NCBI GenBank assembly: GCA_902783535.1
Contig: CACZRJ010000075.1
Span: 1-14,509, forward strand
Length of the DNA: 14,509 nucleotides
Reading direction: 5' to 3'
From: an uncultured Ruminococcus sp.
GTDB taxonomy: Bacteria > Bacillota > Clostridia > Oscillospirales > CAG-382
Below the pieces are notes generated by a model. That model had not been told where the DNA came from and made no database searches. It saw nothing but the letters and a program-made list of their open reading frames with translations. Shown piece after piece: positions 12,734 to 14,509 of the stretch; within the stretch, counting starts at the first letter, position 1, and every line of letters begins with the position of its first letter. Made by a program: the position numbers and the translations under genes.

Positions 12734-14509
12734 ATGAGAAAAGCAAGATTCTTCGGAATCATCATGGCGTTCGTCCTTCTGCTCCCGGCAGTCGCTCTTT
12801 GCGCAGCCGGGTCGGGGGTCATGCGCCTTTTTTCATCTGCCGACGCCGGTTTTTCGATGCGCGAATATATCGTCCGCTTTTCCGGCGACGCGCCGGAGCA
12901 GGACATCAGGCTGTTCAGGAATGCCCGGAACGCCTGCGCGATCTCCGAATCCGACCGGATCTTTTTCGTCCGCATGACGCCGGAAGAGGCGGAAGACCTT
13001 GGGGACGCGTTCGGGGAAAAAATGATTTACTGCAGCGAAAATCTGGAAAGAAGCATTGCCACGGCAAATATGGATCCCGACCTGCAGACTGCCGATTTCG
13101 CGGAGCAGGTCCGTCTGCCGGAGGCATGGGAAGCGGTCGAGCCGGATCCGGATCTCATCATCGCCGTGCTTGACACCGGCGTCCTGCGCGGCCACGAGGA
13201 TTTCGTCGGGGTCCGCATCCTGGAAGGATACGACGCGGTCGAAAAGCACAGAGGCGTCCATCAGGATACGAGCGGGCACGGGACCGCGACGGTCGGCGTC
13301 ATCGCGGCCGCGCGGAACGGCGTCGGCAGCACCGGCATCTGTCCCGGCGTGCAGATCCTTCCGGTCCGGGTCTCCAGGAGCGAGAACGTCATTTATTCGT
13401 CCGACTTTGTCAGCGGATTGCGGTTCGCCGTGGACGCCGGTGCGAAGATCATCAACATGTCGTTCGGCGGATATTCCTTTTCCGCCGCCGAGAACGACGC
13501 CGTCAGGTACGCCCTTTCCAAACAGTGCATCCTGATCGCGGCCGCCGGGAACGACGGCAGGACCGCGCACGGGAGCGACGAAAGCTATCCCGCGTCCTAT
13601 GAGGGCGTCATTTCGGTCGGGTCCTGCGACCGGTTCGGAAACCGCAGCGCCTTTTCGCAGAACAGCAAAAACGTCTTCATTCTGGCGCCCGGAGAACAGA
13701 TCCCCGTTCCGGCGATCGACCCGGAGGGCGAAAGCTATTACAGAAAAGCCAACGGCACCAGTCTGTCCGCCGCGATCCTGACCGGGATCGCCGGACTCGC
13801 GCTGTCGGCGCTGGACGACGGCGTCAGGTTCGGGCAGGAGGAAATGAAATCCCTGCTTTCGCGCGGCGAACAGCCGGAACCGGGTTACGGATGCGGCGTC
13901 GCGGACGCGTTCCTTGCCGTGAGCGAAGTGAACCAGCCGCAGATCACCGGCGTTCTGCCCGGCAAAACATACAATTCCAGAGTTTCCGTCCGGTTCAACC
14001 GCGGCAGCGCGATGCTGGACGGAGAGGAATTCTTCGACGGCGACACCGTCTATCAGAACGGGACGCACAGCCTGGTCGTCCAGGACGGGAAGAACCGGAA
14101 AGCGGTCATCTTCCGGCTGACCTATGTCCCGGCTTCCTATGCGGTCAAGCGGGAGGGAAACGCCCTGTCGGTCGTTTTTCGCGGTGCCGAGGGGACCATG
14201 GACGGACTGCCGTACGCCAGCGGCGAACCCGTGACCGGACGGGGATACCACCGGTTCGTCATGACGGACGAATTCGGCGAGGAAACGGAAACGATGCTTT
14301 CCTTCGAGCCGGACCTTCCGTCGGTTTCCGGCGTTTCGGACGGCATGACCTATGACCGTCCCGTACGCATTCTGATCTCCGGCGCGGGGACAGCCCGGCT
14401 GAACGGAGAACTCCTGGAGGGCCCCGCCGTCCTGTCTGAAAACGGCGCATACGAACTCCGTCTGTCCGCGCGCGACAGGAACGTCGAATCCGTCGTTTCC
14501 TTCGTCATC
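12734..14509 (+). CDS. Secreted subtilisin-like serine protease (S8), 3'-partial
   Basis: The frame stays open to the last base, giving 592 residues without a stop. Residues 1-25 look like a type I signal peptide (MRKARFF, then a hydrophobic stretch ending near ALCAA). Residues about 43-125 look like an I9-type pro-region (YIVRFSGDAP; IFFVRMTPEEAEDL). The peptidase domain (about 126-398) has the full catalytic triad: Asp147 (IAVLDTGV), His182 (SGHGTATVGVIAA) and Ser343 (NGTSLSAAILTGIAGL), plus oxyanion Asn273 (AAAGNDG). From about 400 on, repeated beta-rich units of about 60 residues appear, probably Ig-like wall or substrate-binding modules. No good ribosome site precedes ATG 12734 (an in-frame GTG lies at 12725), so it may depend on coupling to the methyltransferase 21 bases upstream. 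It should act outside the cell; anchoring cannot be seen because the C-terminus is missing. Confidence 0.92.
   Translation, partial: MRKARFFGIIMAFVLLLPAVALCAAGSGVMRLFSSADAGFSMREYIVRFSGDAPEQDIRLFRNARNACAISESDRIFFVRMTPEEAEDLGDAFGEKMIYCSENLERSIATANMDPDLQTADFAEQVRLPEAWEAVEPDPDLIIAVLDTGVLRGHEDFVGVRILEGYDAVEKHRGVHQDTSGHGTATVGVIAAARNGVGSTGICPGVQILPVRVSRSENVIYSSDFVSGLRFAVDAGAKIINMSFGGYSFSAAENDAVRYALSKQCILIAAAGNDGRTAHGSDESYPASYEGVISVGSCDRFGNRSAFSQNSKNVFILAPGEQIPVPAIDPEGESYYRKANGTSLSAAILTGIAGLALSALDDGVRFGQEEMKSLLSRGEQPEPGYGCGVADAFLAVSEVNQPQITGVLPGKTYNSRVSVRFNRGSAMLDGEEFFDGDTVYQNGTHSLVVQDGKNRKAVIFRLTYVPASYAVKREGNALSVVFRGAEGTMDGLPYASGEPVTGRGYHRFVMTDEFGEETETMLSFEPDLPSVSGVSDGMTYDRPVRILISGAGTARLNGELLEGPAVLSENGAYELRLSARDRNVESVVSFVI
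13934..14509 (+). repeat. Tandem Ig-like module repeats in the protease C-terminus
   Basis: Two related units are visible at the protein level: one from about residue 402 (ITGVLPGKTYNSRVSVRF, then AMLDGEEF and NGTHSLVV) and one from about residue 536 (VSGVSDGMTYDRPVRILI, then ARLNGELL and NGAYELRL). A weaker related unit lies between (about 464-530, with GTMDGLPY and GYHRFVMTDEFG). The shared plan is a GV..G..Y strand, a x-L-(N/D)-G-E turn and an NG-x-x-x-L strand. The last unit is cut off by the window end. Confidence 0.55.

Noticed and set aside
12833..14251. A 472-codon minus-strand open frame antisense to the protease
   Set aside because: The + strand frame carries signal peptide, Asp-His-Ser triad and Ig-like repeats. 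The antisense translation shows no recognisable motif.
1..14509. CRISPR, prophage, toxin-antitoxin or other defence system
   Set aside because: No regular repeat-spacer pattern, integrase, transposase, terminal repeats, nuclease or paired small toxin-like genes are visible; gene content is mostly core and surface-related.

Overview
The window reads as a GC-rich chromosome segment of a Gram-positive, Clostridia-like (Bacillota) bacterium. Supports are RqcH-type NFACT, NrdR, an FtsK/SpoIIIE translocase, Clostridia-type solute-binding lipoproteins, a small 2[4Fe-4S] ferredoxin (suggesting an anaerobe), AGGAGG-like ribosome sites, and sigma-A-type promoters with exact 17-base spacers. Codon use favours C/G at third positions throughout. 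No gene looks compositionally foreign. There is no phage, IS element, CRISPR array, tRNA or rRNA. This is mostly a core chromosome region, not an island.

Layout. (1) 1-2742, + strand: a tightly overlapping operon of a 5'-truncated rqcH (ribosome quality control), a flavin-reductase-like flavoprotein and rlmH (23S rRNA methyltransferase), closed by a 16-bp perfect terminator hairpin. (2) 2804-4381, - strand: an orphan solute-binding lipoprotein (SBP1) with its own promoter. (3) 4621-6130, + strand: a strong extended -10 promoter drives a stand-alone CAT/E2-fold protein with an altered active site, followed by nrdR. (4) 6156-6189: a bidirectional terminator between the convergent nrdR and ftsK. 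(5) 6202-10385, - strand: a second, paralogous orphan solute-binding lipoprotein (SBP2) followed 41 bases later by ftsK/spoIIIE, probably one transcript. (6) 10425-10509: a divergent promoter pair, both close to sigma-A consensus. (7) 10551-14509, + strand: a membrane-anchored exported protein resembling a degenerate LytR-CpsA-Psr domain, a 57-residue ferredoxin, a TrmN6/YabB-type tRNA adenine methyltransferase, and the start of a secreted subtilisin-like protease that runs off the window.

How the genes may work together. The rqcH and rlmH genes share a ribosome-maintenance theme. NrdR and FtsK are DNA-supply and chromosome-segregation functions. The rest faces the cell surface: two sugar-type binding lipoproteins without transporter genes, a bitopic LCP-like protein and a secreted protease. 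The most notable observations are the paralogous orphan binding proteins, each with a complete 12-position EF-hand-type calcium loop; the CAT/E2 protein whose catalytic His position is Glu; the FtsK gamma domain with a changed DNA-reading helix; and the SBP2-ftsK linkage behind a divergent promoter. I do not see a clear, wholly new multi-gene system.
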